Shown: piece by piece, positions 34,753 through 56,500 of the stretch
Layout: the number at the start of each line of letters is the position of its first letter
How positions within the stretch are numbered: the first letter of the stretch is position 1
Source of the DNA: Montifringilla adamsi
Taxonomy: Eukaryota > Chordata > Aves > Passeriformes > Passeridae
Reading direction: 5' to 3'
Assembly (NCBI GenBank): GCA_017590115.1
Contig: JAGGNK010013558.1
Span: 12,823,752-12,887,751, forward strand
Length of the DNA stretch: 64,000 bases
Made by a program: the position numbers and the translations under genes
The notes under the pieces: generated by a model
Seen by the model: only the letters and a program-made list of their open reading frames with translations
Told to the model about the DNA's origin: nothing
Database searches by the model: none

Positions 34753-36050
34753 AAATTTAATTTTTAACCCATCTGTTGACTCTGGAGAAATCAGCTGGAG
34801 GTGGATGTGGCACTGGCAGGCTGCTGGTGGGGCTGGTGATGCCACAAAGGCACGGAGCATCTCTTTCCTTGGCACACTGCTTAAGGGACTTTCCCCAAAC
34901 GCAGTCCAGTAACATCCAAAGCCATGGACCCACAGTGGCCCTGCAGGGCTGGAGGAGCCCTGCAGCCCCCTGAGCCAGCCCCCAGCAATGTGAGTACTCA
35001 GTGACCCTCAACCTCCCAGCAGCATCCACACCAGCCCCAATGTCAGAGCTCTGGGCATTAGGCTGGGGCTTGCCCCATTCCTCTGGCTGGGGATGAGCAG
35101 AGGGACACCCCACCTGTGTCCCAGCACAGGAGGATGGGGGCAGCCGTGTGACCCCTGTTGCTGGACCCCAAAGAGTCCCACAAAATGCTGTGGGAGGTGA
35201 GAAATGTCCCAGGAGTCCTGAGCCCTCAGCAACCCCCTGGCTGGGGATCTGGCACTATGACCCCACATCTCCTGCCTACCCCCAGGCCGAGATAAACCAG
35301 CACTAACTTTGTCCCCAGCTTTGTGCCTGCACTGAGATTGATTGCACAAGATTCCAATCCCTGCCACTGGCTGGAACCGCCCCAGCGAGGGTCTTCGGAC
35401 CCCTCCCCAGCAGCGGGGAGGGGGCTGAGCTGTGAGCAGGCTGTGGATGAAGTTCTCAGCTCTGGGAGCAGCGATTGCTGCTGCATTGGCGGCTCTTTTG
35501 TCCGGCGAGGAGCTGAGGAGCTGCCTTTCGGTGGTGCCTGTGCCTCTTGTTTTCCTGCCAGCTGCTGTGCGGTTGGATGTTCTCCGGTATTTAGCTTGAT
35601 CCTATTAAGGTGGATCTCAATTAATTAGGCAAGAGGCAGAGAGACAAAGAGGGACACTGGGGCCGTTCGTTTTAGTCTTGTCATCGCGCCCTCTGCCACC
35701 GGCAGGCAGGGGGACAGCGGGCAGGGACGGGGTGAGGCTGCTGGGCACCAAACTGCTGCTCCCGGGATGGGAGCGGGGCAGGCAGCTGGGGTGCACTGGG
35801 GTCACCCCGAGGGTCCCCCAGCATCCCTTCCCCGCTGCTCAGGGATGCCAGGCAGGCTGACACCCCCCATCCCCACAGGAAGGCAGCTGGAGCCACACGG
35901 CTCTTATCCCCTGGGGCAGTGGGGTCTGCTCTGTCCCACCGCTGCTGAGACCCTAAAGCACCCCATAAAACACACGGGGACTCAGCGGTATGAGCTTTGC
36001 CGCAGAAAGAGCATCCCCCATCCATCCAGGTGACACCGGCTGGGTGCTGC
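34753..36050. other. Intergenic DNA, nothing identified
   Basis: No exon or repeat recognised. An AT-rich pocket with TCAATTAATTAG at 35617-35628 sits in GC-rich surroundings. Confidence 0.45.
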
Positions 36051-36059
36051 TGTCACTCC

Positions 36060-36475
36060 CCTGGGGGTCCAGCTGTCCCACAGCACAGGGAACACCCCCG
36101 GGCTCCCCAGCACCCCAGGCTGAGCTGTCCCACAGCACAGGGAACACCCCTGGGCCCCTCAGCACCGCGGGTTGAGCTGTCAGACCCCTGTGGGAGCAGA
36201 GGGAACACCCCTGGGCTCCCCAACACCCCGGGCTGAGCTGTCACACCCCATAGCACAGGGAACAGCCCCGGGCTCTCAGCGCCCCGTGTTGAAGTGTCCC
36301 ACAGCACAGGGAACAGCCCCGGGCTCCTCACACCCCGGGTTAAGCTGTCCAACCCCCGGGCTCCCCGCACCCCGAGTTAAGCTGTCCCACAGCACAGGGA
36401 ACACCCCCGGGCCCCTCACACCCCGGGTTAAGCTGTCCCACCGCCGGGCTCCCCGCACCCCGGGCTGAGGGCCCT
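36060..36475. repeat. GC-rich minisatellite, unit about 50-60 bp
   Basis: Repeats of the form AGCTGTCCCACAGCACAGGG followed by AACACCCCCGGGCTCC-type sequence start near 36069, 36123, 36175, 36236, 36291 and 36379. Some units are shortened, lacking the CACAGCACAGGGAA part. Confidence 0.85.
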
Positions 36476-37094
36476 GCCCCGCGGCCCGCTCCCGGCTCCC
36501 ACGCCTGCCGCTGGAGTGGCTCCAAGAGCCCGTGCGTGGGCTCAGCCTCGGCAAGAGGCCGGCAAATGGATCTCAAGGGCCCCCTGACATTCCTCCTTCC
36601 CTCCCTTTGAAGGAGAAGAGCCCCTCAGAGCTGCCCTCCACGCTAATGCACGGGGCGGAGGGGCGCTGCTAAAAGCCAAGGCTAGCAAAAGGCTTTCAGA
36701 CCCTTGGAAAGGCCCAAGAGGTGCCCGGGGGTGACCCCAATCTCTGCTGTCGGTGTTGGGGTGTACCCCAAAATGTGTGGTGTCCCCGTGCTGGGACTCT
36801 GGGTACAGGGGGTGCAGGGAGTGGTGGGGCCATGCCCGACCCTTCCTGGGGATGGAGGAGCCCGGGATACTCCAGACATGGAGGGGTTCGGGGGGTTCAG
36901 AGGCAGGGAGGGGGTGAAGGTTAACGGAGGGGACTTGGGGATGGTTGGATGGGTTTGCAGAGCGTGCTGGGATGAGGTGGCCGGGGTGGAGGAGGGGTGC
37001 AGGACGGGTCTAGGGGGATACAGGATGGCAGCAGAGGATGCAGAGGGGTCAGGGTGAATTTTTGGTTACAGGAGAGGCAGAACGGGTTCTGGGG

Positions 37095-37400
37095 TTCAGT
37101 GTGGATGCAGGGTGGGTGGTGGGGTGCAGGATGGATGCAGGATGGGTTCTGGGGTGCAGAGGGGTCAGGGTGGGTGCTGGGGTGCAGGATGGATGCAGGG
37201 TGGGTTTTGGGGTGCAGGATGGGTGCAGGGTGGGTTCAGGGGGCTCAGGGTAGGTGCTGGAGTGTAGGATGGATGGAGGATGTGTGCAGAGTGAGTCCAG
37301 GGGGCTTAGGGTGGTGCTGGGGTGCAGGATGGATGCAGGATGGGTGCTGGGGTGCAGAGGGGTCAGGGTGGGTGCTGGAGTGCAGGATGGGCGCGGGGGG
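37095..37400. repeat. G-rich minisatellite just upstream of DET1
   Basis: Degenerate units of about 20 bp built on GGTGCAGGATGGGTGCTGG, with a higher-order copy: blocks near 37121 and 37319 are almost identical, about 198 bases apart. The plus strand is rich in GGG runs. It ends about 90 bases before the ETS sites of the DET1 promoter. Confidence 0.85.
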
Positions 37401-37484
37401 TGCCCCGTGCAGGGGTCCTTCCCGCCGCCAGGGGACGCGCCAGACCGTCCTTGGCACTCTGGTCCGGCAGGGCCCATCTCGCTG

Positions 37485-37590
37485 GTGCGGAGGACGGAAG
37501 CGGAAGTGCGGTGACGCCCTCCCGCCGCTGTGCCGTGGCCGAAAGATGGCGGCGGCCATGGCATGAACGGGACCCGGCGCGGCCCCAGCG
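37485..37590 (+). promoter_or_regulatory. DET1: DET1 CpG-island promoter and non-coding exon 1
   Basis: Two tandem ETS sites (GACGGAAG, then CGGAAGTG at 37501-37508), a TGACGCC word and a YY1-type AAGATGGCGGC (37544-37554) lie in a CG-dense block. This is the usual architecture of a TATA-less housekeeping promoter. Exon 1 probably starts near 37510-37540 and ends at 37590 before the donor GTGAGA. It splices to the acceptor at 38251-38252. Exon 1 holds two tiny upstream reading frames, and exon 2 a third (38254-38268). Confidence 0.75.
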
Positions 37591-38263
37591 GTGAGAGCGG
37601 CCGAGACCTCTCCCCGGTCCTAAACCAGCGCGGAGACCACCGCGGCCCCCGGTCCCCCCTGTCCCTTTACCCCAGGGGCCAGCGGGAGAGTATCTGGGAT
37701 CCTCGATACCTTTGGCGGGCTGGCCCTCAGCTGCCCCCGGGCTTTCCTGGAGCTCAGTCCCTCCTCAGCCCGGGGGACTGAAGCTTCTCGCTTCCCTCTC
37801 GGCAGGTGGGCCCGGACACATCGCGGGTGATCCCTCCTGTGCCCCCTCGCCCAGCTCCCTCCGTTATTTCCAAGCTGTGCTCTATGCCTGCTGCTTGTCA
37901 TATCTGCATTTATCCCTGGCTTCCTGGGCTCCCTTCCCGGTGTATGGAGGCTCCCTTTATTCCCTTGGTGTCCAGCTGTGCCTGTGCCCTTTCCTGGCTC
38001 CGTCCTTCACTTCCTTGTTCCCCGCTGTGTCTCTGTTCAGCAGGCAGGAGTGCCCTGGAGGCACCTCTGGACTGCCCTCGTTTTCCTGGTGCCTCGCCCT
38101 GAGATCTTTCTCCCAGTCCCTCCCCCTGCTCCCCGTGTCCTCTCGTGTCCCTTTTAGCCAGCCCCCTCTGCTGGGTGCTGTGGGTCCATGTGAGCAGGTT
38201 CCCCGTACCCTGAACTCCCCCCCATCCCAGGACACGTGTGCCGTCCCCGCAGGATGAGGATGA

Positions 38264-48350
<10,087 letters not shown>

Positions 48351-48954
48351 AGGCACTCGGGGCTGCTCTCCTTGGTGCTGGGTCTCTGCCACAGGTGCAC
48401 CAAAGCCAGACACTCAACCCTCTGGGAAACCAAACCATTGCTCGTGGAAAGAAGCCTCACCTGGGAGCTCCTACCAGCAGCATCTCACAGGGCCCTCAGG
48501 CTCAGCTGTGGAAAGCTGATCCACCCCAGTTATGGGGGGGGTCGGAGGCTTCTTCTGACCCTGTTTGTACTGCAGAGATCCCCCTTCTGTCCTTCCCTGC
48601 TCCTGTTGATGAACAAAGCATAGCTGAGGTTAATTTCCTGGTTTCTCAGAGGCATGGCTGTTTTCTGTCCTGCTGTGAGTCTTAGGATGGCAGAGATGGA
48701 GCTTTGCATCACACTTGTGGAGCACTCCCTTCTGCACTGGTGCTGTCCTACTGTGTTGGACAAATGACCTGTCACAGAGGGAAGGGATGGGAGCCATGGG
48801 GAGGGCTTGGATACAGCTACCCCTGTTTGTTTCTTCAGAATTGCTAGGGAAATGAGATCCTGCTCTCATCCACACAATCAGCTCATGTCATTTTAATATG
48901 CAAGAGGTCAGGAAAAAAAAAAGTTGTGAGAAATCACTGCAGTTGAGAGGCATG

Positions 48955-49010
48955 AGATGTGTTCCTGATCCTTATGCAAGTCACTTAATCTTTGTGCCTT
49001 AGTAAAAGCT
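48955..49010 (+). mobile_element. Short MIR-like SINE remnant
   Basis: TGCAAGTCACTTAATCTTTG and the following TGCCTTAGT resemble the conserved core of MIR-type SINEs. It is short and diverged. Confidence 0.45.
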
Positions 49011-50479
49011 CCTAAGTGAGAGGTGGTGCTACACCAGCAGGCCAGGCAGCTGGTTGTGTCTGTAACGCACGAGGAGGTGGGTGCAGGAGTAAGATGGGTG
49101 TTTGGGAAGGGTGTGGGGAGCAACAGCAGCTCCTTGGTAGTGTCAGAAGGACTCTTCTGCAGCATGGGGGTTAATCCTCATGGCCATCTGCAGGTTCTGC
49201 TGCTGAAAAGAGGGACACCCAGCTGCTGGCACCCCCCTGTGTGTGTTGGAGTACCAGCGTAGAAAATGAGTAGGATTTGCCCAGGAAGAAGGGTGGAGAG
49301 CTAAATTCATGTTCACTGCTGTGGGTGGGCAGTCTAGAGATGAGCTTGTTGACTTATGTTGCTTACCTCTGTCTGTTTGATACACTGTTCTCTGTGAGAA
49401 CCCAGATGCTGTTTCCAGGCTTCAGAGCACAGCTGGCCAGTGTGGCAGTGTTGGCTGGACCATGCTGCTGATAAATTAAGCTCCTGGGTGTAATTACCTG
49501 CCACTGTGGGCTGGTGAGAATTCTGGCCTGCCCTTCTCTCTTAAAAATGGAGGTTTTGGTTGTAGGCCAGCATTTGGGAGTTTTTATATGAGGGCTGGTT
49601 TATGACTGCTGCCAGGCAGCACAACCATCCCAGCATCACGATGTGCTCCATCAGAAGCTGGAGCCTGTTCTTGTCCCATTCCTTTAGGAGGTACAGTGGG
49701 GGCAATAGAAAATTGGTGCTAATACACAGGAGACCCTCTCCGTTAAAGGACCCTGTGGGTGTCTTAACTGGACCAAAATGAGCTGTGGGTGATGTGCTGT
49801 GGCCACATGCCTGTGAAGAGGAGTGTTGGAGTCATGCATTCATTTTGCTGGTGATGCACTGGAGAAGAGCTGCGTGGGTGGGGGTGCCTGCTCATGGTAT
49901 GAGTGGTGGACCTCAAAGTTAAGGGTGTCCTGGGGTCCTTGAATCAGCCTTTGCTCTCTGCCTCACTGTACTTCTCTCCTGGCCTTGCTAAACATTATTT
50001 CTAGGCAAGACATTGCATTTCACTGCTCTTTTCCTGGTGTTTGCACTGTTGGTGTCTCAGGTCTGTCAGGAGTGCCGGCGGGTCAGGAGACTGCTAACAG
50101 AGGAGATGTCAGTGCTTTAGCTGCAGGTTCCTCTCATCTAATAACACTATTTGTCAAGGTTTTAGGGTTTTATCCTGTGATCTGTTCCTCAAACATTCAA
50201 TTAAAGCTCCAAGTGGAGAATCGTTTGCACACTGTAGATCATGGATTTACCTCCCTCTGCACCACTCTCACAGCTGTTCGCACTTCAGTATGAGACTTTT
50301 TTTTCCCCCCCCAAGCTTCCAGCTGCTCCATCTGAGACTCTGTTTACTCCTTGGTGTCACAGCCTCAGGAAGTCAGTGCTTACTAAATTAGCTGTCAGAT
50401 CTCCATTGAGACTCTTTTTTCAGTGGCAAAAATATAAACTTCAGCATTTCTGTAGTAGGGGCTTTTGCCAAATTCAGGC

Positions 50480-50715
50480 TTCCCTGTGTGAAGCAGAGAG
50501 TGTGGCATGGATTGCTGGACTTGGGGCTGAGAAAGAGATCTGTTCTTAGCTCTGCTATTAAATTCTGAGGCTGGGGGCAAATCTCTTCCTTCTCCAGCTG
50601 GTGTTTTCTTCTCTGTAAATGAGGCCAAAAACATATTTTCAGCTTTTGTAAAACACTTTGAGATTCATGGATAAAAAGTGCTGGATAAGTGCTAAATATT
50701 TTCTTATTATGTTTG
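50480..50715 (+). mobile_element. Ancient amniote MIR-type SINE
   Basis: The order of words matches the 3' half of amniote MIR elements: TTCTTAGCTCTGC, then GGCAAATCTCTTCC, then TCTGTAAATGAGG, then TTGTAAAACACTTTGAGAT, then GTGCTGGATAAGTGCTAAAT. The copy is diverged, as expected for an element older than birds. Confidence 0.75.
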
Positions 50716-50988
50716 CAGACAAACTGATCATACTGGGTACTAATTGCCTTGGAGTAGCGTAGCAGATCCTCTGGTCTTGGCTGCTGCATTTTATATCAAC
50801 AACAGAGTTAATTTTGTTACAGAAATGTATGGAAAGAAAAGTCTCTCATGCTTGAAATTTTGATGCTTTTATTTAAGAAACAAAAACTGTGTGTGGTGGG
50901 GAGGGTGGGAGAAAAGGGGAGATATTTTCTACCTGATATTTTTCCTAGGTTAGGGTAAAGATTTGTAAGCAACACAAGACAAAAACAT

Positions 50989-50994
50989 AATAAA
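50989..50994 (+). terminator. DET1: Candidate DET1 polyadenylation signal (AATAAA)
   Basis: First canonical AATAAA after the DET1 stop, followed by a T- and GT-rich stretch (ATATATTGTCTTTGCCTTC) suitable as a downstream element. Confidence 0.4.
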
Positions 50995-51379
50995 CAGAAT
51001 TTGCTTTAAAAGTCTGATATATTGTCTTTGCCTTCTAAAAATCTGAATGGTAGAGATGGGAATTCCTTCGCTAAGAAGAGATGGCAGGGGTGTGCCTTGG
51101 ACTGTGCAGACATATGCCATGGGAGCTTGCTGCCTGTTCCTGGCACTTGGAGTACAAGTGTCCTTAAGACTGTTCCCACCTGAGGCGTTTCTGTAGTTCC
51201 TGCAGATTTCTCAAATTCTTGTCTACATGAATTAATTCTGGGAGAGGAATTCTTGGTTACATTTTTCCCTTTGCATATTATTACTAGCCCAGCTTGTATT
51301 CAGGGACTCTTCCTTTATTCCATTTTCAGCATTTATCCAATCTTTTGGTCATTTTCTGCATGATCAAGGGATGAAACCC

Positions 51380-51640
51380 CAGCTGTGGGGGTGGTTTAAC
51401 CCCAGCTGGCAGTTCACTCCCTCACCAGTGGGACTGGGGAGGGAATCGGGAGAGTAAAAGTGAGAAGACTGGTGGGTTGAGATAAACACTGATTAATGGG
51501 TAAAGCAAAAGCCACATGCAAGCAAAGCAAAACAAGGAATTAATTCCCACTTCACATGGTCTGGCAGGTGTTTAGCTGTCTCCAGGAAAGCAGGGCCCCA
51601 TCCTCTGTAGCTACCCCAGCCAAAACCAGCACAAAGCTGA
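51380..51640. mobile_element. Avian ERV LTR fragment
   Basis: Words GTGGTTTAACCCCAGCTGGC, GAGAAGACTGGTGGGTTGAG, GGTAAAGCAAAAGCC, AAGCAAAGCAAAACAAGGAA and CTCCAGGAAAGCAGGGC occur in the order I recognise from a widespread bird LTR family. The copy is truncated and diverged and has no internal retroviral sequence. Strand was not assigned. Confidence 0.7.
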
Positions 51641-52740
51641 ACACACCTTGCTTGGCAGAGCAGCCTGTCCACTGCTTTTAGGTTGTGCTGAGGCACTCAG
51701 ATTTTCGATGTGCTGCTCCCTGCCTCTGCAGAACAGTCTGGCTGAGAACTCTGCAGCATCCCTGTTTGTGTTAGTTCCTCTAACCATCTGCATCTTGAGC
51801 ATGAAAGTGATTTTCCTTTGAACCTTTCCTCCATTTCTCAGATGCTTTCCTGTGCAGACCTTGAACACATCAGAAAGCTCTTGAGCCCATGGCTTTTCAG
51901 ATAGGCACTAAGTGAGGAGGAGATGCTTGAGCTGGAAACCGTGTTTGACTGGCAGCGAAATCCCATCTTTTGTTATTTTTTCTGCTGCCTTTGCTTTAAG
52001 AAAATAAAAGTAGTGAAAGCAGGACAGCTGCATTATTTCTTGTATAAAAGGCATTAGACTGCAAGGCACAGAAATCCCATTACAGTCAAAGGTATGGATA
52101 GGTTTAAGATGTGTCCCTACTAAAGACTCCTATCAATTAATCTTCCAGTGCTCATGGCTGGCCCTGATTTAGCTGCCTGTGTATACTGAAAGGACCTTCC
52201 TTTTGCTCAGGTGCTGCATCTATTAAGCTCTTCCCTTGGTCATTTTGACCCAGCTAGAAGAATCAGATTTCTGATGTTTTAAGAAATCCCTTTGTTTTTC
52301 TTCTTTATGATTTGTCTTGCTGCTTTTCTGCCAGCTTTTCCTGCAAGGATCTCTTAGGGCAGTGGGCAGAGAGATGGTAAAGGCATAGCAATGAGACATG
52401 TGACCCTCTCACAGCTGTTGTCTACTGGGAGCCTTTATCAGATAGGTACATGCTGCAGAGCAAATGGATGTCCTATGGACAATGGAACAGGATTTTGTGG
52501 GTTTACTTCATCCATGCTATGCAAGTTTCAGAGTCTGTGTCCTTGATGTGCCTGAATCTTGTGCTTCCTTGTTTTATTAGATGGTTATAAAAGCTTTTCT
52601 GGTAAAATAATCCTGTGGAGGAGGGAATGGTGAAATGGGTTATTATTTTTAATTGTTTTCCTTGCTCCCCACCTTTCTGTTTGGCACCAGCCTCACCCCC
52701 ATGCACCTTTTACTCCCTCACCCAGGGTAAGGGTTCAGCC
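51641..52740. other. Intergenic DNA, nothing identified
   Basis: No gene or element recognised. Confidence 0.45.
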
Positions 52741-52742
52741 TA

Positions 52743-53018
52743 GGGTTAGGGTTCCAAAAACCACAAAGCCAGAGCTCCAGGCACACTGCAGCTACAAAAG
52801 GCGTGCCAAGGGGAACACAGAACTGCCAAAACATGGCTTCCTCCACAGCTTTCTCCTTTGACCCAGCCTTAGCCCAAGGCTGCAGTGTGCTTGGAGGTCT
52901 GGGCTTTGTGGTTTTTGGAGCCCTAACCCCAGACAGTAAAAGCAGCCTTGGACTAAGCCTGGTTGAAAGGAGAAAGCTGTGGAGGAATCCATGTTTTGGC
53001 AGTTCTGTGTTCCCCTTG
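52743..53018. repeat. Interleaved inverted repeats (order A-B-A'-B')
   Basis: Block A (52743-52792) is the inverted copy of A' (52880-52926). Block B (52806-52882) is the inverted copy of B' (52942-53018), with about five mismatches over 77 bases. Because the order is A-B-A'-B', the two hairpins compete for the same DNA. Two TTAGGG-like words adjoin A (TAGGGTTAGGG), and CCCTAACCCC closes A'. Confidence 0.88.
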
Positions 53019-53379
53019 GGAACTGTCCCAGTGCCCAACTGGGCAGCAGCTTCTGGTCACCTTGGATGGGGCAGGTGAGGGTGCCTTGGCAGCGCTGACA
53101 TCAGCCCTGGGCTGGAACCCTGGGGCTGCTGGAGCTGGGATGTGTGGGACCACTTGCTTAAGGGGCTTGGAGGGGTGAGAACCAGGCAGGTGGCAGGGAA
53201 GCCCTGCCAGGGCCATCTGGCTGCTGTTGGATGTGATTTTAGGGTGTTGTTAAGAGTGGTGGGCAGCGCTGCATCCCTGTGAGTGCCTGCTCACTGCCGC
53301 TGAGCTGGTCATTTGATAGCTCCTCGGTGCTCCTGGGAGGCCTAAAATGGAGCAGTGCCGGATTAGATGTACCCAGTGC

Positions 53380-53550
53380 CCTTGGTGAGCTCCGCGGAGA
53401 TACGATCCTCGCCCTCCCGCCTCCGACCTGCTGGCGCCCAGTGCCGTCGCCACAGCAACGGGGAGAAGCAGCCCATCCGCATGGAAACGGCCTTGCTGTG
53501 CCCGCCAGCCGCCTGCGGAGAGCTGTTCAAATGGCCAGCTCAGAAAGGTG
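53380..53550. promoter_or_regulatory. Small CpG island with perfect RFX X-box
   Basis: An isolated CG-rich block in ordinary intergenic DNA. GTCGCCACAGCAAC at 53446-53459 fits the X-box consensus GTNRCC-N2-RGYAAC at every position. A good splice-donor-like AAG-GTGAGG follows at 53546-53554, so this could be the first exon of an unannotated transcript or an enhancer. No coding similarity. Confidence 0.4.
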
Positions 53551-53559
53551 AGGGGCACC

Positions 53560-56500
53560 AGCACCTCTGTGGCGACCAGCAGGCAGCCTTGGCCCGAGCT
53601 GCGGGGCTGCGCACACATCCTGTGGGTTACTGCAGTGCTGGCACTGTCCCTGCGTGTGGGACTCCCTTCCCAAAGTGCTGGCACTGCCCCCAGTGCAGAG
53701 CCAGCAGGTGCTCCCTTGTCTCTGACCGAGATGGATAATTTTCATTGCTGCTGCCCTATTTTTTTAGGGCTGGTCCTGAAGTCAGGGTAAGGTCCAGATT
53801 ATCTGTGCTGATACCTGCAGCAGCGTAGGTAGATCACTGGTTCACCCCTGACTGGTTAGTACTTAATGCTTGTAAAATCCCTCTTTGTAAGGAAAAAGGA
53901 GCAACTGGCAGCTAAACAGGGTCTCCTGTAACATAGGACAGGCAAATGTCATCTCGACAGCATGATTGTGCAGTGCAGCCTCTCTGGCTTTGGGCAGCAA
54001 AGTCTGAGTTAATCTCTCCTCATCCTGCCTCCTACACCTTAAATCCCCCATCGGCTGCTTCCCCAGAGAGGGCTCAGGTTTGAAGGTGATGTTGGTGCTG
54101 ATCTGCTGGCTCTGATAAGGGCTGGGGAGAGCAGCTCTGCTGTGCAGCTGCTTGTGGCCAAGCAGGGTTTGTTCCAGATTTACAGTGGCCCTTTGGTGAC
54201 TGTGTCTCTTGGCTGCAGGATCACTTGGAAGGGGATCTCCCCAGGCAGCATCAGTTCTTTGGACAGATTTTGGTAAACAGGGCTGGTTTGACAACTATAT
54301 CCAGGTATAGATTGTCCCAGAGCATCTTCCAGTGCTGGAGAAAGCTGCTTTCCAGCCATCGACCTTACTAAGAAGTCCACAGGGCTGACCAGTCTACAGT
54401 AATTTGCATTTCTTGGTCAGTTTGACCCTGGCAGGTCAGGAAATTGCTATTCCTGTGGATTTGGCGGGAGCAAAATGAAAGGCAGTGCCCAGATCTTGCC
54501 AAGGGGCTGTGTGAGAGCCTGGCTGGCAATTAGGAGAGCAAGGTCTGTGCCTGCAGGCTGGTGCATGAAGAGATGAGTCCTATTTCCCCTCACCTTGGGA
54601 CCTGCAGAGGGGGCAGAGGATGTGAGACTGGTGGGTGAAATATGTTGTTCTTCTGCCTGGAGCCCCAAGTTTTATTTGTTACCTGGAGCCCTGTGTGGGT
54701 GGGAAGCCTGGCCTGCTGCTGTGCATAGGAGCCCCTTGTGCCCAATCCTTTCTCCCTTCTGCTTACTTTGTTTTTAGAAAAACAAGTGGTGAGGTTGCTT
54801 CTGGAAGCAGCTTTCCCAAGCAATGGCTGTTAGGGCTCCAGATCTGCAGAGATGTTTGGGTCCAGGTGCACAGCCTCCACTCTCAGTAGATGTGGGCACA
54901 GGAGGAGGGTTATAGACTCTGGAGAAATTAGAGGACCCTGCCAAGTGGCACAAGTGCAGGGGAAGCTTGGAGAACTCAGCAGAGGAGGTGTGAGTGGTTT
55001 CAAAAAAACAAATAACATCGAAACCTGGCTCCCCTCTACATGTCCCCAAGAGGACCCTGCAGTCCTGCTTCACCATCAGTGTGGGGACTTGGATGCTCTT
55101 AGGCTGTTCATTAGTAAAACCTCTGAGCAGTTCCTGCTGCCATCGAGTACCCATTAATGCCTCTTCAGGGAGAGGAGAACATTGGGAAAGCACAAAACCA
55201 ATCCGAGGGCCCTTTATCTCTTTTTGGTCTGAGAGGTCATGGGCTGAGGTTGGAGGGGAAGAGGGGCCAGGTGGGGATGCTAGGCATGAAAGCAGCACCG
55301 TGATTATCTGCCGAAGTCTGAGTGCAAAAACATAACCTGATTTGAACTGCTACTTCTTCAAAACTCCCGGGGGTTCTTTAGGATTATAAACACCTACTCA
55401 GTGACCTTCTTTGTGCACATCTCGAGCCAGGTATTCCCACACCAGAGGGAAAGCCAGCAAAACCTGCACAGATGTCTTTAACAGCTGCAGCCGGGCTGCC
55501 GTAAGCCACCCCTGCTGCTACAGTTTATTAGCACTGCAGGGTCTGTCCCCTTCTCCCCCTCCTCCTTGCCTGCTTGTGTGTACAGTCAGCTGTTAAAGGA
55601 CACTGACATCACTTTATGGTTTAATTGAATCTCACAAAGGGATCCAAATTGGCTGCCTGACTCTTGTCACTGAGATGCTCATGGAAGAAATAGTAAATCA
55701 CCAATTCAGCAGATAAAGCTGCAGCTCTGGGCAGAAGGTCCTTGTTGCTGGGGATAGGGAAGTATTCTCTTTGCAGAATAATACACTATTAGGGAGATGG
55801 ATGAGGGCTATTTTTCTAGGCCACCAGGTGCCATCCCAGGTCCAAAGGAAGGGTAACTGAGTTAGACTAACTCCCCAAGGTAGTGTAGCACTCAGTAAGG
55901 GGTAAACAGACCTGAGGCAGCATTTTATCTGTAAGTCAGGAGACTGTTCTGTGTTTTACACAGGGATTTAGAGGGATACAATGGAGAGAGGTCCATGTGA
56001 CCGTTTATTTAGAACGGAAGGCAGAATCCCAGGAAAGGCCAGGGATGAACCAGGATGAAGCTTTGCAGTCAGCAGCAATTTCTGAGATTGTTTCTCAGAA
56101 AAAGTCATCTTTGAGTGTAAGGAATCAAAAGTTAGGAGGGAATGGAGAGCAAAATGTCCAAAAGCAACAGGGAAGCCCAGAGGGAGAGGATATGACCCTA
56201 ATGAGAGTGCTAATGCTGTGGCCATGCTACTGACAAATAAAGTAATTGCTGCTCAGGAGGAATGTGAGCCAGTAGAAAACAGCTTTCCACCCAGATGCCA
56301 AGAAAAGCAATTAGAACTCGTAAACACCAGTGGCTGACTAAAACCAGGCCCTTAATTAATAGTTTCATTTGAAGGGTAAGGAAATCGTTAAGCACTATTG
56401 GTGTCTATTAATTCCCTGCAACACAAACCACAATAGAATTTTAAGCCTTCCACTGTACAGTGTGTTCAGAAAGGAGAACCCCAGCCCTTGCTTTGTGCAG

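Larger units (their letters stand above)
48351..50994 (+). other. DET1: Probable DET1 3' UTR
   Basis: Sequence after the DET1 stop has no recognisable gene up to a canonical AATAAA at 50989-50994. ATTAAA words at 50200 and 50557 are earlier alternatives. Two old SINE pieces lie inside. The extent is an inference from polyadenylation words only. Confidence 0.4.
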
